34,886 nt of DNA from an uncultured Treponema sp. (GCA_946537975.1 CAMNGG010000299.1:1-34886); one strand, 5' to 3'; counted from the first letter of the stretch, positions 9,246-18,477 are shown. Notes: a model not told the origin generated them from the sequence alone. Program-made: numbers and translations.

Positions 9246-9290
9246 CCTTTTAGCCGGTACAAAGCCCCGGCAAGTTGGAATAAATCCGGC
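9246..9290 (-). repeat. 45-bp dispersed repeat, copy 2
   Basis: ccttttagccggtacaaagccccggcaagttggaataaatccggc; same position just 5' of an SD/start as copy 1. Confidence 0.85.
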
Positions 9291-9311
9291 TTCGCTTTGC
9301 AAGTTTAAGGC

Positions 9312-11036
9312 CTAGGATCCGTTAATGCTTGCTTCAATAAGTTCTTTCTTTTTCTGTGAAAGAGCTTCCAGCTGATTCTTGAGCTGTTCCTGCTCAAGTT
9401 CGAGTTCGCAATACTTTTTTACTAATTCCTGCTGTACAGCCAGTGGTGGAACTGGGATAAGAAGATTATTAAGGAACTCTGCGCTGATAGTCCTTAAGGC
9501 CGTACCAACACTAAACTCCTTAAAAATCGTTCTTGCACTTTCTGATTCCAATAGAAGCTTAAAGAATACCGGTAATATTAAACTTGTATTTGGACGGATT
9601 ACATACAAATTACTTGCGGGTAAAATCTTTTGCGCATCAAGATTTGATACAACCGCAACTTTTATATTGTCTGTAATTGCCAGTACCAGAAGAATGTCAT
9701 CATTCTTTAATATTAGAGAAAGATCCTTTTCGGAAATCTCGCTCATATGCTGCAGATTCTTGCAAATACGGTTTTCCTGAATGTCCTTAGATGAGAAGTA
9801 ATAAAAATCTGTATCCTCTTCTGTAAGCAGAGTATCGAGTACATTTGCTTTATACTGAACGCCGCGGTAAATCTTCTGTGTTACAAGGTGAGAAAGTTTC
9901 TTGTACTCAACAGATTCATCTGCGTAAGGCAGCTTTGCTTCCAGGAGGAAAGTATTTGGAAGAAGACAATATCCGTCTTTTCCAATCTTCTCAACTTTGA
10001 TATCTACAGCATTGTGATTTTTCTTTTTACTCATTTCGTAGATTGCATTTACATGCTCATCCATAAGGCAGCTTCCGCCATGACGTGATTTTCCGTGAAC
10101 TGAACTTGCATTTACGAATCTTACCTTGTCGTTGTTGTGACTCAAAATCAAAAGAGCAACAGGAACATTTGTATTTACCAGAACTGAATCCGGCAGAGTA
10201 ATTACTGCTTCGAGATATCTGTTCTTTACAAGATACTCGCGGAAGCTTGCAAGATTCTCTCTGAAAAGCAAGCCAGGTAAGATTGCAATAACAGCTTTTC
10301 CAGTCTCACTAAGCAAATCTAGAGCTTTAAGGATAAAGGCAACTTCGCCCTGTGTTGCAAAATCCTGTCCATTGATATTTTTTGACAAGACATAATCTTT
10401 GATATGCGGTGCTTCAATTCTCTGGTTGAATGAAGGGAAAGAAAAAAGTTTTTCAACAAACTTAAATTTTTCGAATGTGAAAACATCTTCATTCCAAACT
10501 TGAATATCCTGTTCGTTGATAGCAGCAAGAATGTTTGCAAAAACATAAACCGATTCATCAATTTCTATACCTGCTGCAGTTGTAACGCCGTAATTCTTCT
10601 TTGCATTGATAAGGAATGAGGAAATGCCAGAACCCAGATCAAGAAGTGTATCTGTTTTTTTAAGCTCAAGAAATTTTGCACTTAAATCATTCATCTGCTG
10701 AGGGAAATAAGTTGCATCGGTTCCGTCGTGGCTGTACAAAGTGCGGTTTTCAATTTTATGATTAATATATTCAATCATATCTTCCGGAGTAACTTTTTCA
10801 AAAGTTTCCAGAGTGCACTTCAAATAGCCCCTATTATTTTTTTCAAAGCAAGCTTTTATGAAAGATGGAGCTTTGCTTTGATCAAGGATTTCTGAAACGC
10901 TGAGGCTTACGCTAACAGAGGCTTTTTTTGCATAGTATGCAGTAAGTACTAAGAGTAAGTCAGAAACTTTGTCTCCAATGCGGAAATTAAACTTCTCTAA
11001 TGCCTTGTCTACAAAATGGTGTTTAGCGAATGACAT
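9312..11036 (-). CDS. HsdM-like N6-methyltransferase fused to an HsdS-like target-recognition region, degenerate catalytic motif
   Basis: LDLGSGISSFLINA (motif I); the motif IV position reads FSFPSFN instead of NPPF; HsdS-like tail IPVPPLAVQQELVKKYCELELEQEQLKNQLEALSQKKKELIEASINGS. ATG at 11036 follows GGAGGATAT. Confidence 0.8.
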   Translation of the reverse strand: MSFAKHHFVDKALEKFNFRIGDKVSDLLLVLTAYYAKKASVSVSLSVSEILDQSKAPSFIKACFEKNNRGYLKCTLETFEKVTPEDMIEYINHKIENRTLYSHDGTDATYFPQQMNDLSAKFLELKKTDTLLDLGSGISSFLINAKKNYGVTTAAGIEIDESVYVFANILAAINEQDIQVWNEDVFTFEKFKFVEKLFSFPSFNQRIEAPHIKDYVLSKNINGQDFATQGEVAFILKALDLLSETGKAVIAILPGLLFRENLASFREYLVKNRYLEAVITLPDSVLVNTNVPVALLILSHNNDKVRFVNASSVHGKSRHGGSCLMDEHVNAIYEMSKKKNHNAVDIKVEKIGKDGYCLLPNTFLLEAKLPYADESVEYKKLSHLVTQKIYRGVQYKANVLDTLLTEEDTDFYYFSSKDIQENRICKNLQHMSEISEKDLSLILKNDDILLVLAITDNIKVAVVSNLDAQKILPASNLYVIRPNTSLILPVFFKLLLESESARTIFKEFSVGTALRTISAEFLNNLLIPVPPLAVQQELVKKYCELELEQEQLKNQLEALSQKKKELIEASINGS

Positions 11037-11054
11037 ATATCCTCCAAAGCTTTC

Positions 11055-11072
11055 TTGATAATCGTTTATCAA
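11055..11072 (-). promoter_or_regulatory. operator copy 1 of the MTase/WYL module
   Basis: TTGATAATCGTTTATCAA, near-perfect 18-bp palindrome in the MTase 5' leader. Confidence 0.75.
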
Positions 11073-11124
11073 GTCTTCTTGATTATAATATACATCATAA
11101 AATCCTGTTTGTAAAGGAAATTTC

Positions 11125-11142
11125 TTGATAAACGTTTATCAA
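11125..11142 (-). promoter_or_regulatory. operator copy 2 of the MTase/WYL module
   Basis: TTGATAAACGTTTATCAA, perfect 18-bp palindrome, 70 bp from copy 1; a TTTACA-N17-TATATT promoter lies between them on the minus strand. Confidence 0.8.
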
Positions 11143-11203
11143 AATAACGAATTTCAGCAAATTTCTTTGAATTTCTCTGCAAATTCCGTGTTATAATATC
11201 TTT

Positions 11204-12274
11204 ATGTCAAAAGAAGATAAGGATGATAACACCAGACAGTCGGGAAAAGAGATTTTCCGCCTCTTTCAGCTGGATGCTTTGTTTCAGGAAGATAAATATT
11301 ATTCAATGGAAGACCTCACCAAACGTCTTGAGGTTTCAGTTGCAACCTTAAACCGCGATATCCGCCGCCTGCGTGATAACTATCATGCGCCTCTTGAATA
11401 CAGCCGTGAATACGATGGATACCACTACTCCAGCCATCTTTATAAGTTCCCTGCCATTTTTGTTACCGAAGAAGAAATGCCAGCTTATGGAATGGTAATG
11501 AAACTTTTTGAAATGTTTCAGGACACTCCACTTTATGCTCCTCTTTTGAATATCTGCGAAAGCTTTGAATCGCCTGTAAAATCAGAAATGATTGATGTGA
11601 ATCAGGTAAACTTCAAAAACTCTCATCTGCGCGAAAAGCAGTGGTTTGAAACCCGCATTGTAATGGCAAAGCGAGTTGTAGACAGCGTTGATGACACAGC
11701 CTGGGAAATCATTCTTTCTGCCCTTAAAGATAATTTTATGCTCGAGTTTGATTACGACTCGATTCACAATAATATGGCATCTTCTGGCCGCACTATTGAG
11801 CCATGGCAGTTGATTTATGATCGCGAGCAGTGGTATCTTACCGGCATGGTTAGTAAGTGGGACAATCCGAAAGAAAAAGTACGCAGAACATTTGTTGTTC
11901 CAAGAATGAAAAATCTCCGCCTGGTAAAAACTCATTTTTCTCTGCCATCTGAAGAAGAATGGATGCACGAAAAAAAGACTCTGGGAATTTTTGGTATTCA
12001 GACAAATGATGAAAAGAAACTCTGCGAATTCATTTTCCAGGGCTCGGCACTGTATTATTCAACTGCAGACTTCGGGGAAGACAAAACTGTAAAAGAATAC
12101 AAAGGAAAGCTTCCTCACAAAGACGGGGCCCTCCATGTAAGCTTTACAAGCAACCAGTGGCCCGGTATTCTCCGAGACTTTTTCCCATACGGTGAAGACA
12201 TCATTCCACTCGCCCCAGAAGAACTGGTAACCGAATGGAAGAAGAAAGTCCAGGCAATGACGAAGTATTTGTAA
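11204..12274 (+). CDS. WYL-domain transcriptional regulator
   Basis: HTH MEDLTKRLEVSVATLNRDIRRLRDNY; WYL core IEPWQLIYDREQWYLTGMV; C-terminal WCX-like part. Confidence 0.85.
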   Translation: MSKEDKDDNTRQSGKEIFRLFQLDALFQEDKYYSMEDLTKRLEVSVATLNRDIRRLRDNYHAPLEYSREYDGYHYSSHLYKFPAIFVTEEEMPAYGMVMKLFEMFQDTPLYAPLLNICESFESPVKSEMIDVNQVNFKNSHLREKQWFETRIVMAKRVVDSVDDTAWEIILSALKDNFMLEFDYDSIHNNMASSGRTIEPWQLIYDREQWYLTGMVSKWDNPKEKVRRTFVVPRMKNLRLVKTHFSLPSEEEWMHEKKTLGIFGIQTNDEKKLCEFIFQGSALYYSTADFGEDKTVKEYKGKLPHKDGALHVSFTSNQWPGILRDFFPYGEDIIPLAPEELVTEWKKKVQAMTKYL

Positions 12275-12278
12275 GTTA

Positions 12279-13148
12279 TTATTTTTCTTCCTCTTCCAGA
12301 AATTTATCTTCCTTTGAATCAAATTGGAAATATTTACATCTGCCTAATCCATACTCACTGCAACAAATCTCAAGCTCATATCGATTGGAACAAATACCCT
12401 TCTTCTCCGTTATATTCTGAAGTTGCAATACAATATCTGAATATGTATATACGAAACCTGTTTTTTGAACTAGAATTTCATTATCAATATTACCACCGAA
12501 TATATCCCTAATATTCTCATAACAGAAATAATCAGTAATGATGGAAATATCTAACTCCACTGCCAGCATTTTCAATTTCTTAATAATATTCATTATTCGA
12601 TTCTTTTGACTACCAAATTCTTTCTCAATTGGAATTGTATTCAAAGAATCAATGTAAATAACCCTTAAATCATACCGTTCAACAGATTCCCGAATAATAT
12701 TGCATAATTCATCAAAAGAGAATGAACATACTCTTGGAATAACAACATTTGAAGTAAAAATAGTTTCTATTGCTTTCTGAATATTTTTTACTTCCTGTTC
12801 ATTCATCATTCCTGTAACCATCTTAGAAACTGGAATCAACGTTTCTCGGTATAACATAGCCAAACCAAATTGCTGTTCATTCATAGTATAAGAAACAAAC
12901 CCAAAACGACTCTTATCTTTTGTTATAATATTGTGAAGTAATTGCATTACAAAACAATTTTTGTAATAACATAAATTCGAGCAAATAGTAATTAAGTTTC
13001 CTTTTTGAAATCCATGAGTAATCGCATCAATAGTTGGAAAACCAGACTTAACTCCGCTTATAGAATTAGAATCTTTATATCGTTTTTCAATATAATCAGC
13101 TAACTTCATCGCCAATTCTTGTGCTGTTACATCAGTATGATCACACAT
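12279..13148 (-). CDS. DnaB-C/RecA-fold-like ATPase with eroded Walker A
   Basis: SGFPTIDAITHGFQKGNLITICSNLCYYKNCFVMQLL; Walker B-like VIYIDSLNTI retained; aligns by eye with 22994-23782. Confidence 0.7.
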   Translation of the reverse strand: MCDHTDVTAQELAMKLADYIEKRYKDSNSISGVKSGFPTIDAITHGFQKGNLITICSNLCYYKNCFVMQLLHNIITKDKSRFGFVSYTMNEQQFGLAMLYRETLIPVSKMVTGMMNEQEVKNIQKAIETIFTSNVVIPRVCSFSFDELCNIIRESVERYDLRVIYIDSLNTIPIEKEFGSQKNRIMNIIKKLKMLAVELDISIITDYFCYENIRDIFGGNIDNEILVQKTGFVYTYSDIVLQLQNITEKKGICSNRYELEICCSEYGLGRCKYFQFDSKEDKFLEEEEK

Positions 13149-13203
13149 ACAAAACCTCCTATAGTCTTTGAGTTTTGTATTTAGGGAGTTTAGCAGAGAA
13201 GTC

Positions 13204-13218
13204 TATCATTTAGTGAGA
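13204..13218 (-). promoter_or_regulatory. regulon operator
   Basis: TATCATTTAGTGAGA; 11 nt then TAAACT toward the gene starting at 13148. Confidence 0.8.
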
Positions 13219-13219
13219 T

Positions 13220-13894
13220 TTAGCTAAGAAATTTATCTATCATTTCTAAACTATTTATTGATTCTTTAATGAGTTCGGGCGCTTTCACGTAATTATCATC
13301 TTTGATTTCTATTTCCACCTTAGCTCCGTTTTCTTTTTGTATTTTAAGGATGAAAGAGTTTTTTAGATTAAGTAACTGCCATTTATAACCTAATGGTTCT
13401 AACAGTTTTTTCGAATAAGCTTCAATTAGAGATTTTGCCATAGTATAAAGACGTATCTTTTTTTGATTTTCTAAACGCATTTGATTTAGAATATACAAGT
13501 CTATTATCAAATTATCTTTTATCTTTTCACAGACTTGAAAAATAGCTCTTATATCTTTTATATGTTCGTATCCTCCACATGCGTGATTAGAGTCGCAAAT
13601 GTAAAAAACTAATTCTGCCTCAGACAAATTAGTTTTCCCAGCAACACCAGAAATAACAATCATGATTTCCTCTTGAAGTGTAATTTCTATTTGCCAGCAA
13701 AGATCAGATTCTATTCTGACTTTTTCATATTGCTGTTTTAACTCTCTATATAGATAATCTTCAATACACTCAGGTGACACATCTCTCAATTCTTCATAGT
13801 CTTCTTCTTTTGCTCTTAAATTATAAATTTCCTCAAAATATTCATGAATCAGCTTATGCCAATAATTCCATGTAAAATGAAAATCTAACATCAT
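13220..13894 (-). CDS. uncharacterised protein, divergent member of the paralogue family
   Basis: N-terminal FTWNYWHKLIHEYFEE and C-terminal module MAKSLIEAYSKKL...VEIEIKDDNYVKAPELIKESINSLE. Confidence 0.6.
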   Translation of the reverse strand: MMLDFHFTWNYWHKLIHEYFEEIYNLRAKEEDYEELRDVSPECIEDYLYRELKQQYEKVRIESDLCWQIEITLQEEIMIVISGVAGKTNLSEAELVFYICDSNHACGGYEHIKDIRAIFQVCEKIKDNLIIDLYILNQMRLENQKKIRLYTMAKSLIEAYSKKLLEPLGYKWQLLNLKNSFILKIQKENGAKVEIEIKDDNYVKAPELIKESINSLEMIDKFLS

Positions 13895-13895
13895 T

Positions 13896-14327
13896 TTATT
13901 TAGCCCTTCTCTCCTCTTTCATTTTCTTTACATCACTCTCCCACTCTTCTTTTCGTTTCTGCATTGTTTTGTAGAGAAGGGAGTTCTCGTCTGCGTAAGA
14001 TTTCGTGATGTAATCCTGAACGATTTTCAGAAGCTCGGCCGTCATATTGGTATCTTCCAATATAGTCTCCGCATTTTCGGTAAACCAGAATATTTCATAG
14101 TTATTGTCATCAATTGCATCGTTAGTATTCGTTTGAACTTTAATCCACTCTATCAGGCCAAGTTCAAAAAAGACGCCATAGGTTACATTAATAATATTAA
14201 CCGGCAGACCTGTTTCTGCTTTCAAGAGCCGAACAGGAGATCTTTCGGGAGGATAAACAAAACTTTTCTGCACATCCTGCCAGGTCATATTTTCAATTAT
14301 TTCAGGAAGGTTTTCTGGATTAATCAT
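13896..14327 (-). CDS. hypothetical protein
   Basis: 143 aa ORF in a tight operon with its neighbours. Confidence 0.7.
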   Translation of the reverse strand: MINPENLPEIIENMTWQDVQKSFVYPPERSPVRLLKAETGLPVNIINVTYGVFFELGLIEWIKVQTNTNDAIDDNNYEIFWFTENAETILEDTNMTAELLKIVQDYITKSYADENSLLYKTMQKRKEEWESDVKKMKEERRAK

Positions 14328-15004
14328 TGCTTATTCCTCCTGTTTCGTTTCTTCAGGGCATCAATAAATTCCATGCTGTCAATTTCATCTTTGTAATGCC
14401 GTTTAATGATGTCTCGATTTTTGCGGACAAAGATTTTCAGCTGCTCAATCTGTTCAGCTGAAAGGTTACATTTCTCACGGCCTTCAAGAATTTCCGGCTT
14501 GCTGCTGATTGTCATACAAAGAGGACGGATTTTGTTTTTATTGTAAAACCGAATAACTTTCTTATAGATGATCTGCCCATGTTCATCCACCACCGGCTCC
14601 AGAGGCCAGGAAGGAAGACAGCCGCAAGTACATTTTACCGGCACGCCCGGCACATCCCTCGGATGCACAGTTGTAGAAAAGAAACCATATTCCTCGTAGA
14701 AATATATCTGCTCAATCACCACAAAAAAATGAATCAACATCCTTTTGAAATCTTCTGCATACAGCAGCTTCTTATCCACAAACCGTGCATACTTCTGAAA
14801 AGCAATCTTAATTTCCCAATAGCACTTCAAAGGCCTGTAAAACTCTACAATAATCGCAAAAGAATCAAAAAGCTCCCGCAATGTTCTTGCAGCAGGATAA
14901 TAAGCCTCTGCAGGCATTCCTTTTATAACCCCTGCAGTTAGCTTCTTGAGTTCATAAATAAATCGCTTTGCAAGTTTGTCTTTTGATTCGTGTTTGTGTG
15001 ACAA
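14324..15004 (-). CDS. hypothetical protein
   Basis: 226 aa ORF, TTG start with GGAGGA upstream; operator at 15050. Confidence 0.7.
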   Translation of the reverse strand: MSHKHESKDKLAKRFIYELKKLTAGVIKGMPAEAYYPAARTLRELFDSFAIIVEFYRPLKCYWEIKIAFQKYARFVDKKLLYAEDFKRMLIHFFVVIEQIYFYEEYGFFSTTVHPRDVPGVPVKCTCGCLPSWPLEPVVDEHGQIIYKKVIRFYNKNKIRPLCMTISSKPEILEGREKCNLSAEQIEQLKIFVRKNRDIIKRHYKDEIDSMEFIDALKKRNRRNKQ

Positions 15005-15049
15005 TTGAATCCTCCATCATTGAAGTAATTTAATCTTACATAACACGAA

Positions 15050-15064
15050 TATCATCTAATGATA
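15050..15064 (-). promoter_or_regulatory. regulon operator
   Basis: TATCATCTAATGATA; 11 nt then TAAGAT toward 15004. Confidence 0.8.
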
Positions 15065-15070
15065 TTAAAT

Positions 15071-15874
15071 CTAGAATTGAATTAAACATTTTTTTTGGAA
15101 GGCATTGAATTTTTCGTCTTTTGTTTTTTGAATTATTTCTTCTACAGAGGCATTTTGATCAATCCCTTCAACATGAATAACCTGGGCAAAAATTGAAAGG
15201 CGCTCATTCGGATTAATAATCAATTCCCATTCCTTCAGGGAAACGAGCCACTCATTTACATCGAAGTTTTCTTCACAGAAAAACTGATATAAGACGATTG
15301 CCCTGGCGGGATTATTTATACAGGCATCAACAAGACGCAGTAAAAACTGATATTGCAAATCGTCAATTCTAGTTATGTCCGGATTGCAAAAATCCTGTAT
15401 GGCTTCAAGCCAGTTGTCTTCAATTTTCTGTATTATGGGTTGCCTCCCGACTTTCATTTCTTTGATTGTTGGATAAATTGATTTCTGAGACAGCGCGAGA
15501 TTCCGGAATTCTTTATACTTCCCCTCAACAGAAATCCTGAAATCCTCTCCCAGGCAAAGAACATCAGTATTCGAGGTAAGTTTGCAGATGTTTGAATTTC
15601 CCTTGTTAAAATTGTCTGTAACATCAAAATGTATTTCTTTTATCGAGCCAATTTTTAATTTGCCTTGAATATCTTCTAGATTTGTCTGATTCTGCCAATA
15701 TTGCAAAAGAGGAACAAAATCTATTTTCGCTGGATTCTTTATCTTGCAAAAATAATTTGTGATTTCATCCTCAGTATTAAAATCGAGTTGCTCTAATTCC
15801 TTCGGCCTTTTTCCACCAATTTCTTCGTATAAAGAACTTGCACTTTTTCCAATAATATATTTCACCTCTGACAT
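15071..15874 (-). CDS. hypothetical protein, possible PD-(D/E)XK-like fold
   Basis: TDVLCLGEDFRISVEGKYKEF resembles D...ExK; fold assignment is tentative. Confidence 0.55.
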   Translation of the reverse strand: MSEVKYIIGKSASSLYEEIGGKRPKELEQLDFNTEDEITNYFCKIKNPAKIDFVPLLQYWQNQTNLEDIQGKLKIGSIKEIHFDVTDNFNKGNSNICKLTSNTDVLCLGEDFRISVEGKYKEFRNLALSQKSIYPTIKEMKVGRQPIIQKIEDNWLEAIQDFCNPDITRIDDLQYQFLLRLVDACINNPARAIVLYQFFCEENFDVNEWLVSLKEWELIINPNERLSIFAQVIHVEGIDQNASVEEIIQKTKDEKFNAFQKKCLIQF

Positions 15875-15912
15875 AATTACCTCCTTACAAAAGCAATTAT
15901 GCCTTGTGGGAA

Positions 15913-15927
15913 TGTCATACAGTGATA
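15913..15927 (-). promoter_or_regulatory. regulon operator
   Basis: TGTCATACAGTGATA; 11 nt then CATAAT toward 15874. Confidence 0.7.
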
Positions 15928-16008
15928 TTATATTTTTAAAATTTGCAATGAATTAAAAACTGCCTCCTTATTTTATATAGCGGGCAGAGCTACTATATTG
16001 AATTCATT

Positions 16009-16188
16009 TTAACCGGCACTCTTTACTGTATTATATCCCCCACAAGCAGGACAAATATTACATGCTATAGATTTTATGCCGAATCTTTTCTCGAGACATT
16101 TTGAGTTTGCACACCAGATTATTCCACACTGTGTACACTTTTTCATGTTGCCTCCTGAAGTATTACACCATCTACAAGTAGCACTCAT
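16009..16188 (-). CDS. small zinc-ribbon-like protein (59 aa, not in ORF track)
   Basis: MSATCRWCNTSGGNMKKCTQCGIIWCANSKCLEKRFGIKSIACNICPACGGYNTVKSAG*; SD AGGAGGA 8-9 nt upstream. Confidence 0.7.
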   Translation of the reverse strand: MSATCRWCNTSGGNMKKCTQCGIIWCANSKCLEKRFGIKSIACNICPACGGYNTVKSAG

Positions 16189-16294
16189 CTTCCAGACTCC
16201 TCCTTTTTTTGTAAAATAACGTTACATGTAACACATGCTATCAAAACAATTCAATAAAACATTGAATTATCGAACGTACAAGAAAATCAAATAT

Positions 16295-17548
16295 TTATAA
16301 AGTACACTCCCCTGCCATACGCTTCTCTTTTACGAGCTTCATGATGTTATCAATTTCTTTGCATTGATTTTCATAATACTCTGAGTCTTTTGCATAACAT
16401 GTGATTGGTGTAATAGACTGGTGGATATCTTCAACTTCCAGAAAATACACGCTGCCTTTCTTTAAGTAGACATAACCAGTTTTTCCATTAGTTTCAGATT
16501 CAAAAACATGAATGTCATGAGTAAGAGCAAAGCCATTGTATTCTCTGCCTTCAAGCATAAGATACGGAACACCATCCCTCAGATAGAAAAGTGCATTTCC
16601 GACGATTCGGGCCTGCTCTCCATCAAAACTTGCTGAAACCTGAATTTCATCATCACCTTTTTTAACGAACCAGGCAGACTTCTCATATAAAGGTTTTCTA
16701 ACATAAGCTATTGAACCATCTTTCAAGAACTTGACATCGCCATCTGGATGTATATGTATTCCATTGTAAACTATTTCACTTCCTACAGAAGTATAATTGT
16801 CTCCCGTTAATAATTCGTATCCAAAAGGTTCCTCGGAATATGAAAGGTTTATACATTTTCCTTCAAAGAAGTCTGTCTTCTCTCCATCAATCAGAATATA
16901 TTTTTCCGGCAAGTTATTTATGATTGCCCGCCCCTTGCTGTCATAAATGAGATGACAATGAACAGGCTCCCAGCCTAAGAATGGGCCGTACTCTTTCCCA
17001 TCCAAATTGTAATAAAACTCTTTATCACCTTTTGATTTGAGATAAACAAACTGAAAATTTGATTCATCTTTGTATGCGGTTTTTTGAATCTGATAATACG
17101 GTCCAAGTCTTTTAGAAGGCGTTATAAACCAATCAATCTGTTCTTTATTGTTACGAAGCACATGTTCTTCTTCATTATATTCTTCATCTGGAGTTATTTC
17201 GGCTATTTCCTCACACATTTTATTTAAGAGAGCCATGGTCTCTTCCCATGTTGGAATCTTTTTCTTGCCGCAATTCTTGCCGCCTATGAAAATATACTCT
17301 TCGCCGTTAATTACACCTTCCCAGGCAAAAGTCTTGTAACTTTTACCTTTCAAGTCTGCAATATCTGGATTATCACTTCTTCCAACCTTTTCATACGGCC
17401 CATAAACTTTCTTGTTGCAGTTCACATAATATTTAACACGGCCGTTTTTTCTAACCTCATAAAAGAACGCAAAAGTTTCATCTTTAAAGTTAAAAAACTC
17501 AAGAAGTGCAGTAGCGTTGGTTCTACATAATTTCTTTGACTTCTTCAT
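16295..17548 (-). CDS. hypothetical protein with repeated GKxYGPY / GxxYNG motifs
   Basis: CNKKVYGPYEKV, LDGKEYGPFLGW, LEGREYNGF repeats; SD GGAGG; operator at 17590. Confidence 0.7.
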   Translation of the reverse strand: MKKSKKLCRTNATALLEFFNFKDETFAFFYEVRKNGRVKYYVNCNKKVYGPYEKVGRSDNPDIADLKGKSYKTFAWEGVINGEEYIFIGGKNCGKKKIPTWEETMALLNKMCEEIAEITPDEEYNEEEHVLRNNKEQIDWFITPSKRLGPYYQIQKTAYKDESNFQFVYLKSKGDKEFYYNLDGKEYGPFLGWEPVHCHLIYDSKGRAIINNLPEKYILIDGEKTDFFEGKCINLSYSEEPFGYELLTGDNYTSVGSEIVYNGIHIHPDGDVKFLKDGSIAYVRKPLYEKSAWFVKKGDDEIQVSASFDGEQARIVGNALFYLRDGVPYLMLEGREYNGFALTHDIHVFESETNGKTGYVYLKKGSVYFLEVEDIHQSITPITCYAKDSEYYENQCKEIDNIMKLVKEKRMAGECTL

Positions 17549-17589
17549 AACCTTACCTCCGTTTATGCCTGAAATTTATATGATTTGAA

Positions 17590-17604
17590 TATCATTTAGT
17601 GATA
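17590..17604 (-). promoter_or_regulatory. regulon operator
   Basis: TATCATTTAGTGATA; 11 nt then TAAATT toward 17548. Confidence 0.85.
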
Positions 17605-17657
17605 CTCAAATAAGAAATTTTTTTTCCTCGTATTACTGACATGTTACTGCTCGTCTA

Positions 17658-17672
17658 TATCATTAAATGATA
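17658..17672 (+). promoter_or_regulatory. regulon operator
   Basis: TATCATTAAATGATA; 11 nt then TAAAAT, ATG 7 nt after. Confidence 0.85.
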
Positions 17673-17696
17673 CTAAGCAACAATAAAATGAAAGTT

Positions 17697-18440
17697 ATGA
17701 ATAATGATGATGAATTGTTTTATAATTGGATTCAAAGGGAATTTGAAAACTACATTCTAAATCCGCTGGCCAAATATTGGAAAAGTTTACTGAATAGTTT
17801 GATAAGCAAAAACTCTGAATTAATATTTGATTCACAGAAACAAGCCCAGCCCAAACTCTCGAAAAAAACAATTCATAACAACTTTATAGATTTTCTCTCG
17901 GAGCAAAAGAAACATTACGATATTGGGATTAATTACGATTATCAGAAGAGTACAAGAAATTTCAATGTAAGTATCTCATTAAAAAATCATTCAATTGCCG
18001 ATGAAATAATTCTGATTACTTTTTACAAAGATGAAATCCAGCTAAGCGTCAGCCCTTGTTTATCTATAAAATTTGAATTTGATTATTGTGATATTCAGCT
18101 TTTACAAAAAATCCTATTAGATATTTTTGAGATGTTTTTCTCCGGAAAACCAATGCAACAAGAACTCCTGTCCGAAATCGAAGAAATCAGAAAAAAAACT
18201 CATGGACTGACAAAAAAATCTATAGGCATCACCAAAAACGCAATCAAGTCCATTTATGATAACGAAATAGCCAAAAATCCTCAGCTCGAGTTTTCAATTC
18301 AAAGCCGCCTCTTATACACAGACATAAAAATCAATAAACGAACATTTACGATATTTCACAAAGATTTTATTGATAATCCCAAGAAGGTCATAGACGAACT
18401 GCACGAGCTAGAAGAGAAATGTAAAAATAGCAGCAGGTAA
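17697..18440 (+). CDS. uncharacterised protein, member of the paralogue family (probably leaderless)
   Basis: AKYWKSLLNSLI; KKSIGITKNAIKSIY; FTIFHKDFIDNPKKVIDELHELEE. The track's start at 17667 lies inside the operator. Confidence 0.7.
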   Translation: MNNDDELFYNWIQREFENYILNPLAKYWKSLLNSLISKNSELIFDSQKQAQPKLSKKTIHNNFIDFLSEQKKHYDIGINYDYQKSTRNFNVSISLKNHSIADEIILITFYKDEIQLSVSPCLSIKFEFDYCDIQLLQKILLDIFEMFFSGKPMQQELLSEIEEIRKKTHGLTKKSIGITKNAIKSIYDNEIAKNPQLEFSIQSRLLYTDIKINKRTFTIFHKDFIDNPKKVIDELHELEEKCKNSSR

Positions 18441-18450
18441 TTCCTACTGC
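18430..18450. terminator. possible terminator hairpin between convergent genes
   Basis: GCAGCAGG-taatt-CCTACTGC imperfect inverted repeat. Confidence 0.35.
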
Positions 18451-18477
18451 CACTTCCTTATCTTTATGAAACAATGG

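Noticed and set aside
5996-9290. 45-bp repeats as integron attC sites
   Set aside because: The CAAC/GTTG-like pairing seen in copy 1 is broken in copy 2, the core RYYYAAC/GTTRRRY pattern is not satisfied, and cassettes here have their own promoters.
11582-11968. ORF on - strand (128 aa)
   Set aside because: Antisense to the WYL regulator.
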